Shown piece by piece: positions 15,754 to 23,455 of a DNA stretch of 23,455 bases (positions within the stretch are counted from its first letter, which is position 1; the number at the start of each line of letters is the position of its first letter). Origin of the DNA: CAIVPM01 sp049242885 (GTDB lineage Bacteria; Bacteroidota; Bacteroidia; Chitinophagales; Chitinophagaceae); NCBI GenBank assembly GCA_049242885.1, contig JBMLOQ010000114.1, forward strand, positions 1-23,455. The letters are read 5' to 3'. A program made the translations under genes and the position numbers. The notes beneath the pieces were generated by a model. That model saw nothing but the letters and a program-made list of their open reading frames with translations. It had not been told where the DNA came from and searched no databases.

Positions 15754-17499
15754 TTATTGGTCTAAATAATCAATAACATTTTTTACAGAAATATCTTTAA
15801 AAATTATCCGTTTGTCTTTGTCTAAAAGAATTAACATAGGTACCGAACTAATATTGAATGTTTTAGAAATTGTTTTATCAACATCAATGGCGTTTATCCA
15901 ATTCAAATCTTGTTGTACAATAAATTGTTCACACTTATCTATTTCTTTGGTACTTAACGAAACGCCTACTACTTCAAGCCCTTTTTCTTTTAATTTAGTA
16001 TAGTTTGACGCTAATAATTTTAGCTGTTTTTCACAAAAATCGCAATTGTTTTGCCATATATACAGTATGGTATATTTAGCACTTATAGAATGTAATCGTA
16101 TGTTTTTAGATGCAATTTGTGGCAATAATTTTAAGTAAAAGTTTGTCATAATTTCGCCACACAAAATGGGGTTCATTACGTTTGCATACTCTAAAATTTG
16201 CTTTTTAACATTAGGCTCCAACCAATAAGCCCCTCCATAAGGAGCATCATCATTACAAATATATTTTAAAGATATGTGAACCAAAATAGCATCGTGGCAC
16301 ACATATTCTGTTTTAGTAAATTTATTATACAAATAATTGGCAACCACTTTGTAGGCATTTTTATTATTGGTTGCTTCGCTCATTAAATTATCGATAGCCT
16401 TTATATGTGTTTTATAATACTGGCTGGGATTAGCTATTTCTAAATATGTGGCAATACGTTTTAAGTTGGCACTATCGGCAACATTTTCTTTAAAGTTAAT
16501 TAAATCAAATGCTTGTTCTTGTGATCTATTTTCAAAATATAAACTGTTTCTTGGTTTAAGTGTATTTAGGTTGGTTATTTCATTTCCATTTATATCAATT
16601 TCAAAGGTTTGATAATTTAATTTTACTTTAACTTTTCCTTCATAAAAAAAGGTTTCGGCTTTATCGTATTTACAAGGAATTACTTCTTTTCCTTTTTCAT
16701 CAATAAACCCATATTTACCGTTTTTAATAACCAAGGCTCGTTTACTTCGTAATTTGGCTAAACCCTCGTATTCGCTGCTGTTTAAAGAAAATCCTTTTCG
16801 ATTTATTAAACTCCATTTACCCAATTTTTTAAGTGTTATAATGTCTTTTGAAATGACAAAAACATCTTCATATTTAAACTCAAACAATACACTTCCCATC
16901 TCATCTATAATTCCAAATAGTTTAGGCTCTTTGGCTGAGCTTGCCTTAAACAAACCACCATCTAAATGCTTCAAAAAACCATATTTAGGCGTTATAATTT
17001 CTTTGTAATTACTATCTAATAGTCCGTATAACTTTTTTTGATATCCAGATGCAACTACTACAGATTCTAAAAGGGTAACAACCGAATAATTAGAAGGTGT
17101 ACTTACATCAACAGGCTCAAAATATTTAGGGGCTACAATTTCTTTTCCTTCAAAATTGTAAACACCCCATTTGCCATTTAGCTGTACATCTAAAAGATTT
17201 GATATACTTAAATAACCTATTGCTTTAATGTTATCAAAAATGGGTTCTAGCACTTCTTTACCAGTGCTTATATTTATTATTCCCCATTTAAATTTTTCTT
17301 TAATTCTGGTTACTGGATTTGTTATAGACTGTCCAAATAATTCATATTTAAACTCATCAATTTCATCATATTTGGCTCTTACAATGGTTTTTCCTGCATC
17401 ATCTTGAATGCCATATCTATCATTTTTCTGAAATATTTTTTGGGCATTAGAAACAAATGCCCAAAAAAACAAAGCTGTAATTAATATAGTTTTTATCAT
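15754..17499 (-). CDS. Exported WG-repeat protein fused to a DUF5106-like/thioredoxin-like domain
   Basis: This 581-aa protein has a signal peptide (1-19, ending NAQ). Residues of about 25-310 hold at least seven WG-type repeats of roughly 35-45 aa, marked by RYGIQDD (29), KWGIIN (71), KWGVYN (110), LYGLLD (157), LFGIID (194), KWSLIN (228) and KYGFID (262), each followed by a K/E-x-P-x-Y/F turn. Residues of about 335-465 resemble DUF5106, an N-terminal part of Bacteroidota periplasmic redoxins. Residues of about 466-581 are a thioredoxin-like fold with WQNNCDFC (C486, C489) and the cis-proline at P554 (SSVPML). The expected place of action is the periplasm, in thiol-disulphide exchange, with the WG repeats as a binding module. 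A CDFC site, unlike the more common CGHC or CxPC, leaves the redox partner open. It starts 50 bases downstream of metH, on the same strand. Confidence 0.82.
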   Translation of the reverse strand: MIKTILITALFFWAFVSNAQKIFQKNDRYGIQDDAGKTIVRAKYDEIDEFKYELFGQSITNPVTRIKEKFKWGIINISTGKEVLEPIFDNIKAIGYLSISNLLDVQLNGKWGVYNFEGKEIVAPKYFEPVDVSTPSNYSVVTLLESVVVASGYQKKLYGLLDSNYKEIITPKYGFLKHLDGGLFKASSAKEPKLFGIIDEMGSVLFEFKYEDVFVISKDIITLKKLGKWSLINRKGFSLNSSEYEGLAKLRSKRALVIKNGKYGFIDEKGKEVIPCKYDKAETFFYEGKVKVKLNYQTFEIDINGNEITNLNTLKPRNSLYFENRSQEQAFDLINFKENVADSANLKRIATYLEIANPSQYYKTHIKAIDNLMSEATNNKNAYKVVANYLYNKFTKTEYVCHDAILVHISLKYICNDDAPYGGAYWLEPNVKKQILEYANVMNPILCGEIMTNFYLKLLPQIASKNIRLHSISAKYTILYIWQNNCDFCEKQLKLLASNYTKLKEKGLEVVGVSLSTKEIDKCEQFIVQQDLNWINAIDVDKTISKTFNISSVPMLILLDKDKRIIFKDISVKNVIDYLDQ

Positions 17500-17549
17500 A
17501 TACTAGTAAATGTATTGTATAAAAACTAATTAGTGTATTTAAGTTTCCT

Positions 17550-20288
17550 TTACTCCAACACAGGTCTTAACCAACGTTCCATTTCATCTTTGCTCATTCC
17601 TTTGCGTTTGGTGTAATCCTCAAACTGATCTGGTGTTATTTTGCCTATACCAAAATATTGACTTTGTGGATGACTAAAATACCAACCACAAACACTACTA
17701 GCAGGGAACATTGCTAAGCTTTCTGTTAAAGTAATGCCTGTATTTTCTGTTGCATGTAGTAAATCAAATAATTTGTATTTTTCTGTATGATCTGGACAAG
17801 CAGGATAGCCAGGTGCTGGACGAATGCCTTGGTATTTCTCTTTAATCAATTCTTCGTTACTTAAAGTTTCATCTTTTACATAACCCCAATATTCTTTTCT
17901 TGTTTTTTCATGCAAATATTCAGCAAAAGCTTCGGCAAATCTATCTGCTAATGCCTGTAACATTATTTTGTTATAATCATCATGATTAGCTTCAAAGTTT
18001 TGGATATGAGGTTCAATGCCATGAATGGTTACAGCAAAAGCACCAAGATAGTCGTTAGTAGCTTGTAGTGAATCGTTAGTTAATTTGGGCTTAATGAAAT
18101 CTGCTAAACTAAAATTTGGTTGCCCTGCTGCTTTTTGTATTTGCTGGCGAAGATGTTGTAATGAAATAACTTCTTGACTTTTTGACTCTATGACTTCAAT
18201 TGTATCATCCTTTGAACTTGCTTCCCAAAAACCAACAACACCTTTAGGTTGTAGCCAATTTTCTTTGTCAATTATATCTAACAAAGCATTAGCATCATTG
18301 TACAATTTGGTTGCTTCTTTTCCTACAATTTCATCACTTAAAATGGCAGGAAAATTTCCGTGCATCTCCCAAGCAATAAAGAATGGTTTCCAGTCAATAT
18401 ATGGTCTTAAATCTTTTGTAGTAATATCATCAATCACTCTTGTGCCAGTAAATGTTGGTGATGGTGGGGTATAATTATCCCAATCTATTACTACTTTATT
18501 TTTTACTGCATCTGAGTAACTTAAATAATTTTTTACAACCTTTTTATTCTCAAACTGCTCTTTAAGTTTGGCGTATTCTTCTTTAACATCCATTAAAAAT
18601 GGTTGCTTGGTTTCGTTGCTTAAAAGGCTGCCAGCAACAGTTACACTTCTACTTGCATCCAATACATGTACTACACCTTTATCAAACTCAGGAGCAATTT
18701 TTACAGCTGTGTGCATTCTGCTGGTTGTTGCACCACCAATAAGTAAAGGCTGTTTCATACCTCTACGTTTCATTTCTTTAGCTATGTGTACCATTTCGTC
18801 CAAACTTGGCGTAATTAATCCACTTAAACCAATAATTGACGCACTGCATTTTACAGCTTCTTCTAAAATTTTATCTGCAGCAACCATCACACCCAAATCA
18901 ACAATATTATAACCATTACATCCTAAAACTACCCCCACAATATTTTTGCCTATATCGTGAACATCTCCTTTTACTGTAGCTAATAAAATAGTTGCAGCAC
19001 CTGCTGTTTCTTCATTTACAGTACCTGCAGCTAAGTGTGCTTGCTTCCTATCTTCTTTTTCTTGCTCAATAAAAGGAGTTAATACTGCAACAGATTTTTT
19101 CATTACCCGAGCAGACTTAACTACCTGAGGCAGAAACATTTTACCTGCACCAAACAAATCACCAACAATGTTCATTCCATCCATTAAAGGGCCTTCAATT
19201 ACATCTAATGGACGAGGATATTTTAAACGGGCTTCTTCTGTATCAGCATCTATAAATTCTGTGATTCCATTTACCAAAGCATGGGCTAAACGTTTTTCAA
19301 CAGGTTCACTACGCCAAGCAGCATCTACTTTTTCTTCCTTGCCTTTCGCTTTTACTGTAGTTGCAAATTCTATAAGCTTTTCAGTTGCTTGATTATCATC
19401 ATTGTTTCTGTTTAAAATTACATCTTCACAAAGTTGTTTTAAGTTGGGTTCTATTTGGTCGTACACAATCATTTGCCCTGCATTTACAATGCCCATATCC
19501 ATACCTGCTTTTATAGCATGATATAAAAATACACTGTGCATGGCTTCTCTTACTGGTTCATTGCCTCTAAAACTAAAGCTTAAGTTACTTACTCCTCCAC
19601 TAATTTTTACTAAAGGATATTTTTGTTTTATAATACGTGTAGCTTCAATAAAATCAACACCATAATTATTATGTTCCTCCAAACCTGTTGCAACAGCAAA
19701 AATATTAAGGTCAAAAATGATATCTTGAGGATTAAAACCAACTTGTTGTGTTAAAATTTTATAGGCACGTTCAGCAATTTCAACTTTTCGTTGCATAGTA
19801 TCGGCTTGTCCTACTTCATCAAAAGCCATTACAATTACTGCTGCACCAAAAGCAAGGCAAGTTTCTGCTTGTTCAATAAACTTGGCTTCACCTTCTTTCA
19901 TTGAAATAGAATTCACAATGCACTTTCCTTGTACACATTTTAAGCCAGCTTCAATAATTTCAAACTTGCTGCTATCAATCATTATAGGAATCTTGGCAAT
20001 ATCGGGTTCACTTTGTACTAAGTTTAAAAAAGTAGTCATAGCTTGAACTCCATCAAGCAAAGCGTCATCCATATTTACATCAATTACTTGAGCACCATTT
20101 TCTACTTGTTGCCTTGCAACTGTTAGGGCTTCTTCGTACTGATTATTTAAAATAAGCTTAGCAAATTTTTTACTACCTGTAACGTTGGTTCTTTCGCCAA
20201 CATTTACAAAATTGGTTTCTGGACGTACTACTAGAGGCTCTAATCCACTTAATCTAAGAAAAGGTTTTATAACAACTGAATCTTGCAT
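17550..20288 (-). CDS. metH: Cobalamin-dependent methionine synthase lacking the homocysteine domain
   Basis: This 912-aa protein contains three of the four MetH modules. The methyltetrahydrofolate (pterin-binding) domain spans about residues 19-280 (GERTNVTGSKKF, DVNMDDALLDG, PIMIDSS, SISMKEGE). The cobalamin module follows, with the helical cap at about 327-420 and the Rossmann part at about 430-560; H444 in DVHDIGKN is the cobalt ligand. The reactivation domain spans about 577-912 with RPAPGYPACPDHTEK. It accepts methyl from methyltetrahydrofolate on cobalamin and should pass it to homocysteine, but the N-terminal homocysteine/zinc domain (about 330 aa in E. coli MetH) is missing. In many Bacteroidota that domain is a separate gene. 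No such gene is in this window. The ATG at 20288 is preferred over a TTG three codons upstream. The 106-base divergent region is too short for a normal cobalamin riboswitch. Confidence 0.93.
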   Translation of the reverse strand: MQDSVVIKPFLRLSGLEPLVVRPETNFVNVGERTNVTGSKKFAKLILNNQYEEALTVARQQVENGAQVIDVNMDDALLDGVQAMTTFLNLVQSEPDIAKIPIMIDSSKFEIIEAGLKCVQGKCIVNSISMKEGEAKFIEQAETCLAFGAAVIVMAFDEVGQADTMQRKVEIAERAYKILTQQVGFNPQDIIFDLNIFAVATGLEEHNNYGVDFIEATRIIKQKYPLVKISGGVSNLSFSFRGNEPVREAMHSVFLYHAIKAGMDMGIVNAGQMIVYDQIEPNLKQLCEDVILNRNNDDNQATEKLIEFATTVKAKGKEEKVDAAWRSEPVEKRLAHALVNGITEFIDADTEEARLKYPRPLDVIEGPLMDGMNIVGDLFGAGKMFLPQVVKSARVMKKSVAVLTPFIEQEKEDRKQAHLAAGTVNEETAGAATILLATVKGDVHDIGKNIVGVVLGCNGYNIVDLGVMVAADKILEEAVKCSASIIGLSGLITPSLDEMVHIAKEMKRRGMKQPLLIGGATTSRMHTAVKIAPEFDKGVVHVLDASRSVTVAGSLLSNETKQPFLMDVKEEYAKLKEQFENKKVVKNYLSYSDAVKNKVVIDWDNYTPPSPTFTGTRVIDDITTKDLRPYIDWKPFFIAWEMHGNFPAILSDEIVGKEATKLYNDANALLDIIDKENWLQPKGVVGFWEASSKDDTIEVIESKSQEVISLQHLRQQIQKAAGQPNFSLADFIKPKLTNDSLQATNDYLGAFAVTIHGIEPHIQNFEANHDDYNKIMLQALADRFAEAFAEYLHEKTRKEYWGYVKDETLSNEELIKEKYQGIRPAPGYPACPDHTEKYKLFDLLHATENTGITLTESLAMFPASSVCGWYFSHPQSQYFGIGKITPDQFEDYTKRKGMSKDEMERWLRPVLE

Positions 20289-20337
20289 AGGGTGCAAATT
20301 TATGTTTTCGACTTTTTACTTTAGATATTATTTTCTT

Positions 20338-20367
20338 ATAGTAATCCACACTTTAAAATAGTAATCC
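20338..20367. repeat. 10-bp direct repeat between metH and the exonuclease gene
   Basis: ATAGTAATCC occurs at 20338-20347 and again at 20358-20367, exactly 20 bases apart, about two helical turns. Both copies lie in the divergent spacer, on the same face of the DNA, where a regulator could contact them. No protein is known to me for this site. Confidence 0.6.
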
Positions 20368-20394
20368 TTAACCATCTTTTATTTGCAAACCTTT

Positions 20395-21723
20395 ATGATG
20401 GATTACAAATTTGCTATTGTTGATATAGAAACTACTGGAGGTATTGCAAATAACAATCGCATTACCGAAATTGCTATTGTATTATTTAATGGCAAAGAAG
20501 TTGAAGGAAGTTTTAATAAGCTTATAAACCCTCAAATGCCAATACAACCTTATGTGCAAGGCATGACGGGTATTACAAATGCTATGGTTGCTTTAGAACC
20601 AACTTTTAAAGAGTTTGCTCCACAAATTCACAGTTTACTACAAGATAGAATTTTTGTTGCCCACAATGTAAATTTTGATTACAGTTTTGTTAAACATCAG
20701 CTACAGCAAGAAGGTTTTACCATTGACCTGCCTAAAATTTGTACAGTTCGTCTTGCAAGAAAAGTTTTTCCTGGATTACCAAAGTATGGATTAGGCTCTT
20801 TGAGTAAACATTTTGGCATTACCAACCATGCAAGACATAGAGCATTGGGCGATGCCATGGCAACTACAACTTTATTGCAGTTAATGTTGCAAAAAGAAGT
20901 TGGCGTTACTGAAATTAATAAATTATCTAAGCGAAGAAAGGCAGCACAGTATTTGCCTCCTAATTTAAAAGATGGAGATATAGCACATTTTCCTTCATTG
21001 CCTGGGGTGTATTATTTTCATGATAAAAAAGGAAAAATAATATATGTTGGAAAGGCTGTAAACTTAAAAAAAAGAATTAGTAGTCATTTTAGTAATAATA
21101 AAATTAGCAAGCAAAAGCAAGATTTTCTTAGAGAAATTTTTACTATAAGTTATGAAGAGTGTAGTAGCGATTTGATGGCAGCTGTATTTGAAAGTATTGA
21201 AATTAAAAGACTTTGGCCCAAATTCAACAAAAGTCAAAAATATGGTGAGAAAAAATATGGAATTTTTTTGTTTGAAGATAGCCTAGGATATCAAAGATTA
21301 GCTATTGATGGAAAGAAAAAGATACTTCAGCCATTGGTACAAGTAAATCTGTTGATAGAAGCAAGAAATATTTTAAGGCAATGGAGTGAGGATTTTAGTA
21401 TTCATCCATATTTGTTCTTTTTGTCTAAAGAAATGCCAAGTGATTTACCAAATGTAAACTTGCATAATATGGCAATTTATGATTTAGTAAAGCAAATTAA
21501 GGCTGCCCAAGAAAATTACTTAATACATGATGGCACAGGACACTATTTTTTAATAGAGCAATCACATTTTATTGGTATGGCAAAACTTTCAAAGAGGCAA
21601 ACAAAGCTTCCAAAAGTTAAGCTTAAGGAATTTATTACGCTACACCCATCAAACAGTATAGCAACTTCACTGTTAACAACTTACGCTCAGCAATTTCCTG
21701 AAAGCGTAGTTCCCATTTATTAG
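20395..21723 (+). CDS. DnaQ-like exonuclease fused to a UvrC-type GIY-YIG domain
   Basis: This 442-aa protein joins two nuclease modules. Residues of about 4-168 form a DnaQ-like DEDDh 3'-5' exonuclease: D10 and E12 in DIETTG (Exo I), HNVNFD ending at D95 (Exo II), and H148-x4-D153 (Exo III). Residues of about 201-280 form a GIY-YIG domain like the N-terminus of UvrC and Cho: GVYYF, IIYVGKA, R227, and E266 in the FESIEIKRLWPKFN segment, which match the catalytic tyrosine, arginine and metal-binding glutamate. This fused type is known in actinobacteria and Bacteroidota and is thought to act in DNA repair. The last ~160 residues match no family I can name. The ATG at 20395 (or the next codon, also ATG) is preferred over a TTG at 20383. 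It is divergent from metH. Confidence 0.88.
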   Translation: MMDYKFAIVDIETTGGIANNNRITEIAIVLFNGKEVEGSFNKLINPQMPIQPYVQGMTGITNAMVALEPTFKEFAPQIHSLLQDRIFVAHNVNFDYSFVKHQLQQEGFTIDLPKICTVRLARKVFPGLPKYGLGSLSKHFGITNHARHRALGDAMATTTLLQLMLQKEVGVTEINKLSKRRKAAQYLPPNLKDGDIAHFPSLPGVYYFHDKKGKIIYVGKAVNLKKRISSHFSNNKISKQKQDFLREIFTISYEECSSDLMAAVFESIEIKRLWPKFNKSQKYGEKKYGIFLFEDSLGYQRLAIDGKKKILQPLVQVNLLIEARNILRQWSEDFSIHPYLFFLSKEMPSDLPNVNLHNMAIYDLVKQIKAAQENYLIHDGTGHYFLIEQSHFIGMAKLSKRQTKLPKVKLKEFITLHPSNSIATSLLTTYAQQFPESVVPIY

Positions 21724-21740
21724 TTTTTTTACCGATTTTT

Positions 21741-21775
21741 TTTGTTATCAGGCACAAGTGTACCCCCTATATTTG
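21741..21775 (+). promoter_or_regulatory. Bacteroidota-type promoter for pgi
   Basis: TTTG at 21741-21744 and TATATTTG at 21768-21775, a full match to TAnnTTTG, are separated by 23 bases, at the long end of the usual range. The expected start point is about 27 bases before the ATG at 21808. The element sits in the 84-base gap after the nuclease gene. Confidence 0.55.
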
Positions 21776-21807
21776 TGGCATACAATCTTAAAAGATAATA
21801 GCAAATC

Positions 21808-23455
21808 ATGTTACCAAAAATTAATCCAACTACCACTCAAGCTTGGTTTTTGTTAAAAAAGCATTTTGAGGAAGAAATGAGTAGAAAGAAAATGAAAGAT
21901 TTTTTTGTGTCAGATTCAAATAGAACTTCAAAGTTTTCTACCCAATTTCAGGATATTTATTTCGATTATTCAAAAAATATCATTAACGATAAAACCTTGC
22001 AATTGCTTTTGCAACTAGCCGAAGAATGTAAAATTCAGGAAGCTATTCATGCACAATTCATTGGTTTAAAAATTAATGAAACAGAAGGCAGAAGTGTATT
22101 GCATACAGCATTAAGAAATCAATCTGATTCAGCCATTTTAGTAGATGGAAAAGATATAATGCCAGGCATTAAAAAAGTGTTGGCACAAGTAAAAGCATTT
22201 TGTGCTGAAGTTCATAGTGGAAACTGGAAGGGTTTTACAGGAAAACCTATTAAAACAATTGTAAACATTGGAATTGGAGGAAGTGATTTAGGTCCAGTAA
22301 TGGTTACAGAAGCTCTAAAACCTTTTTGGATTGATGGCATTCAAACTTATTTTGTAAGTAACGTAGATGGCACTCACATCGCTGAAACTTTAAAAAAATG
22401 TAATCCCGAGGAAACCTTATTTCTCATAGCATCTAAAACATTTACTACTCAAGAAACCATGACCAATGCACATAGTGCAAGAGATTGGTTTTTGCAAACT
22501 GCTATAGATGAAAATTATGTTGCAAAACATTTTGTGGCACTTAGCACTAATGAAAAAGAGGTAGTAAAATTTGGAATAGATAAAGCCAATATGTTTGAAT
22601 TTTGGGATTGGGTTGGAGGACGTTATAGCCTTTGGAGTGCCATTGGATTAAGTATTGCTCTTACAATAGGTTACAATAATTTTGAAGAGTTATTAAAAGG
22701 GGCTTACGAAATGGACAACCATTTTAAAGAAGAAAAATTTACCCAAAATATTCCTGTAATCATGGCTTTGCTAGGTGTGTGGTACACTAATTTTTTTGAT
22801 GCTCAAAGCGAAGCAATTTTACCTTATGATCAATACTTGCATAGGTTTGCTGCTTATTTTCAGCAAGGAAATATGGAAAGTAATGGTAAGAGTACTGATA
22901 GAAATGGCTCGCATATTCCATATTCAACAGGTCCAATAATTTGGGGCGAACCTGGTACAAACGGACAACATGCTTTTTACCAACTCATTCATCAAGGTAC
23001 AGTTTTAATTCCTTGCGATTTTATTGCACCAGCCATATCTCATAACCCAATTGGAGACCATCATGCTAAACTTATGAGTAACTTTTTTGCTCAAACAGAG
23101 GCATTAATGAATGGTAAAACTGAAGCTGAAGTAAAAGAAGAATTTGCAAAAGCTGGTGTAAGTGATGAGGAAGCAAAACGATTAACCCCTTTTAAAGTTT
23201 TTGCAGGAAATAAACCTACAAATTCTTTTTTAGTAAAGCAAATAACACCAAAAACTTTGGGTAGCCTAATTGCTATGTATGAACATAAAATTTTTGTGCA
23301 AGGGGTAATTTGGAATGTATTTAGTTACGACCAATGGGGTGTTGAGTTGGGTAAGCAATTGGCCAATAAAATTTTACCAGAGTTGCAACACAATGATGCT
23401 GTAACTACACACGATAGTAGCACCAATAGTTTAATTAATAAGTATAAAGAAATGA
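21808..23455 (+). CDS. pgi: Glucose-6-phosphate isomerase, incomplete at the window edge
   Basis: This reading frame gives 549 complete codons without a stop and runs off the end of the window, near its expected end because the family is about 545-560 aa. It interconverts glucose 6-phosphate and fructose 6-phosphate in glycolysis and gluconeogenesis. Hallmarks are IGIGGSDLGP (about residue 153), the ASKTFTTQET phosphate-binding segment, WDWVGGRYSLWSAIG (signature 1), GEPGTNGQHAF with the catalytic Glu and His, and the C-terminal signature FSYDQWGVELGK with the catalytic Lys. The ATG at 21808 has an A-rich leader and a promoter upstream. Sequence and motif spacing are normal, with no sign of damage. 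Confidence 0.95.
   Translation, partial: MLPKINPTTTQAWFLLKKHFEEEMSRKKMKDFFVSDSNRTSKFSTQFQDIYFDYSKNIINDKTLQLLLQLAEECKIQEAIHAQFIGLKINETEGRSVLHTALRNQSDSAILVDGKDIMPGIKKVLAQVKAFCAEVHSGNWKGFTGKPIKTIVNIGIGGSDLGPVMVTEALKPFWIDGIQTYFVSNVDGTHIAETLKKCNPEETLFLIASKTFTTQETMTNAHSARDWFLQTAIDENYVAKHFVALSTNEKEVVKFGIDKANMFEFWDWVGGRYSLWSAIGLSIALTIGYNNFEELLKGAYEMDNHFKEEKFTQNIPVIMALLGVWYTNFFDAQSEAILPYDQYLHRFAAYFQQGNMESNGKSTDRNGSHIPYSTGPIIWGEPGTNGQHAFYQLIHQGTVLIPCDFIAPAISHNPIGDHHAKLMSNFFAQTEALMNGKTEAEVKEEFAKAGVSDEEAKRLTPFKVFAGNKPTNSFLVKQITPKTLGSLIAMYEHKIFVQGVIWNVFSYDQWGVELGKQLANKILPELQHNDAVTTHDSSTNSLINKYKEM

Noticed and set aside
18568..18912. Open frame of 114 aa on the plus strand inside metH.
   Set aside because: It is antisense to the cobalamin-binding domain, which has intact motifs. 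No start signal or domain supports it.
20289..20394. Search for a cobalamin or SAM riboswitch upstream of metH.
   Set aside because: The divergent spacer is only about 106 bases, too short for a typical cobalamin riboswitch, and I see no B12-box-like or SAM-I-like sequence.
21682..21708. Hairpin near the end of the DnaQ-GIY-YIG gene as its terminator.
   Set aside because: The 6-bp stem has a 15-base loop, lies inside the coding region and is not directly followed by a T run.

Overview
The window is ordinary chromosomal DNA from a Bacteroidota bacterium, most likely a member of the Chitinophagaceae or a close relative. The evidence is low G+C with TAA-rich stops, A-rich start regions without Shine-Dalgarno sequences, promoters of the Bacteroidota type (TTG or TTTG, then TAnnTTTG), two exported proteins with type IX secretion C-terminal domains, a DUF3822-rsmD pair, and a MetH that lacks its homocysteine domain. 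There are eighteen likely genes. I see no rRNA, tRNA, CRISPR array, transposase, phage gene or integration site. The family and the order of relatedness are inferred, because I could run no searches.

Layout from left to right. Bases 1-92 hold nothing I can assign. Bases 93-5405 carry two convergent cell-surface genes: a BNR-like repeat protein with a type A sorting domain, and a PKD/Ig-like protein with a gliding-motility type C-terminal domain. A strong hairpin terminator separates them. A membrane fatty acid desaturase (5538-6614) follows, convergent with a PolB-like 3'-5' exonuclease (6619-7335). Next are a membrane-anchored coiled-coil protein (7367-8347) and an enoyl-CoA hydratase-family protein (8398-9153). 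Bases 9269-11197 hold a minus-strand lemA-TPM-TPM cluster. Bases 11289-13423 are a tightly packed operon of DUF3822 protein, RsmD and an MlaE-type permease. A divergent spacer leads to glutaryl-CoA dehydrogenase (13627-14811), with a small membrane or secreted protein tail-to-tail behind it.

Bases 15276-17499 hold a zinc-ribbon protein and, upstream of it, an exported WG-repeat protein that ends in a thioredoxin-like domain. MetH without its homocysteine domain (17550-20288) is divergent from a DnaQ-GIY-YIG fusion nuclease (20395-21723). The window ends inside glucose-6-phosphate isomerase (21808 to the edge), which has a good promoter.

Most of this is core metabolism, RNA modification and envelope function, and I found no clear undescribed system. 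The points most worth a second look are the WG-repeat/redoxin fusion, the MetH whose homocysteine-activating partner is not adjacent, the GPPY in place of DPPY motif in RsmD, the uncharacterised C-terminal third of the DnaQ-GIY-YIG nuclease, and three precise intergenic repeats (10559-10592, 13549-13572, 20338-20367).
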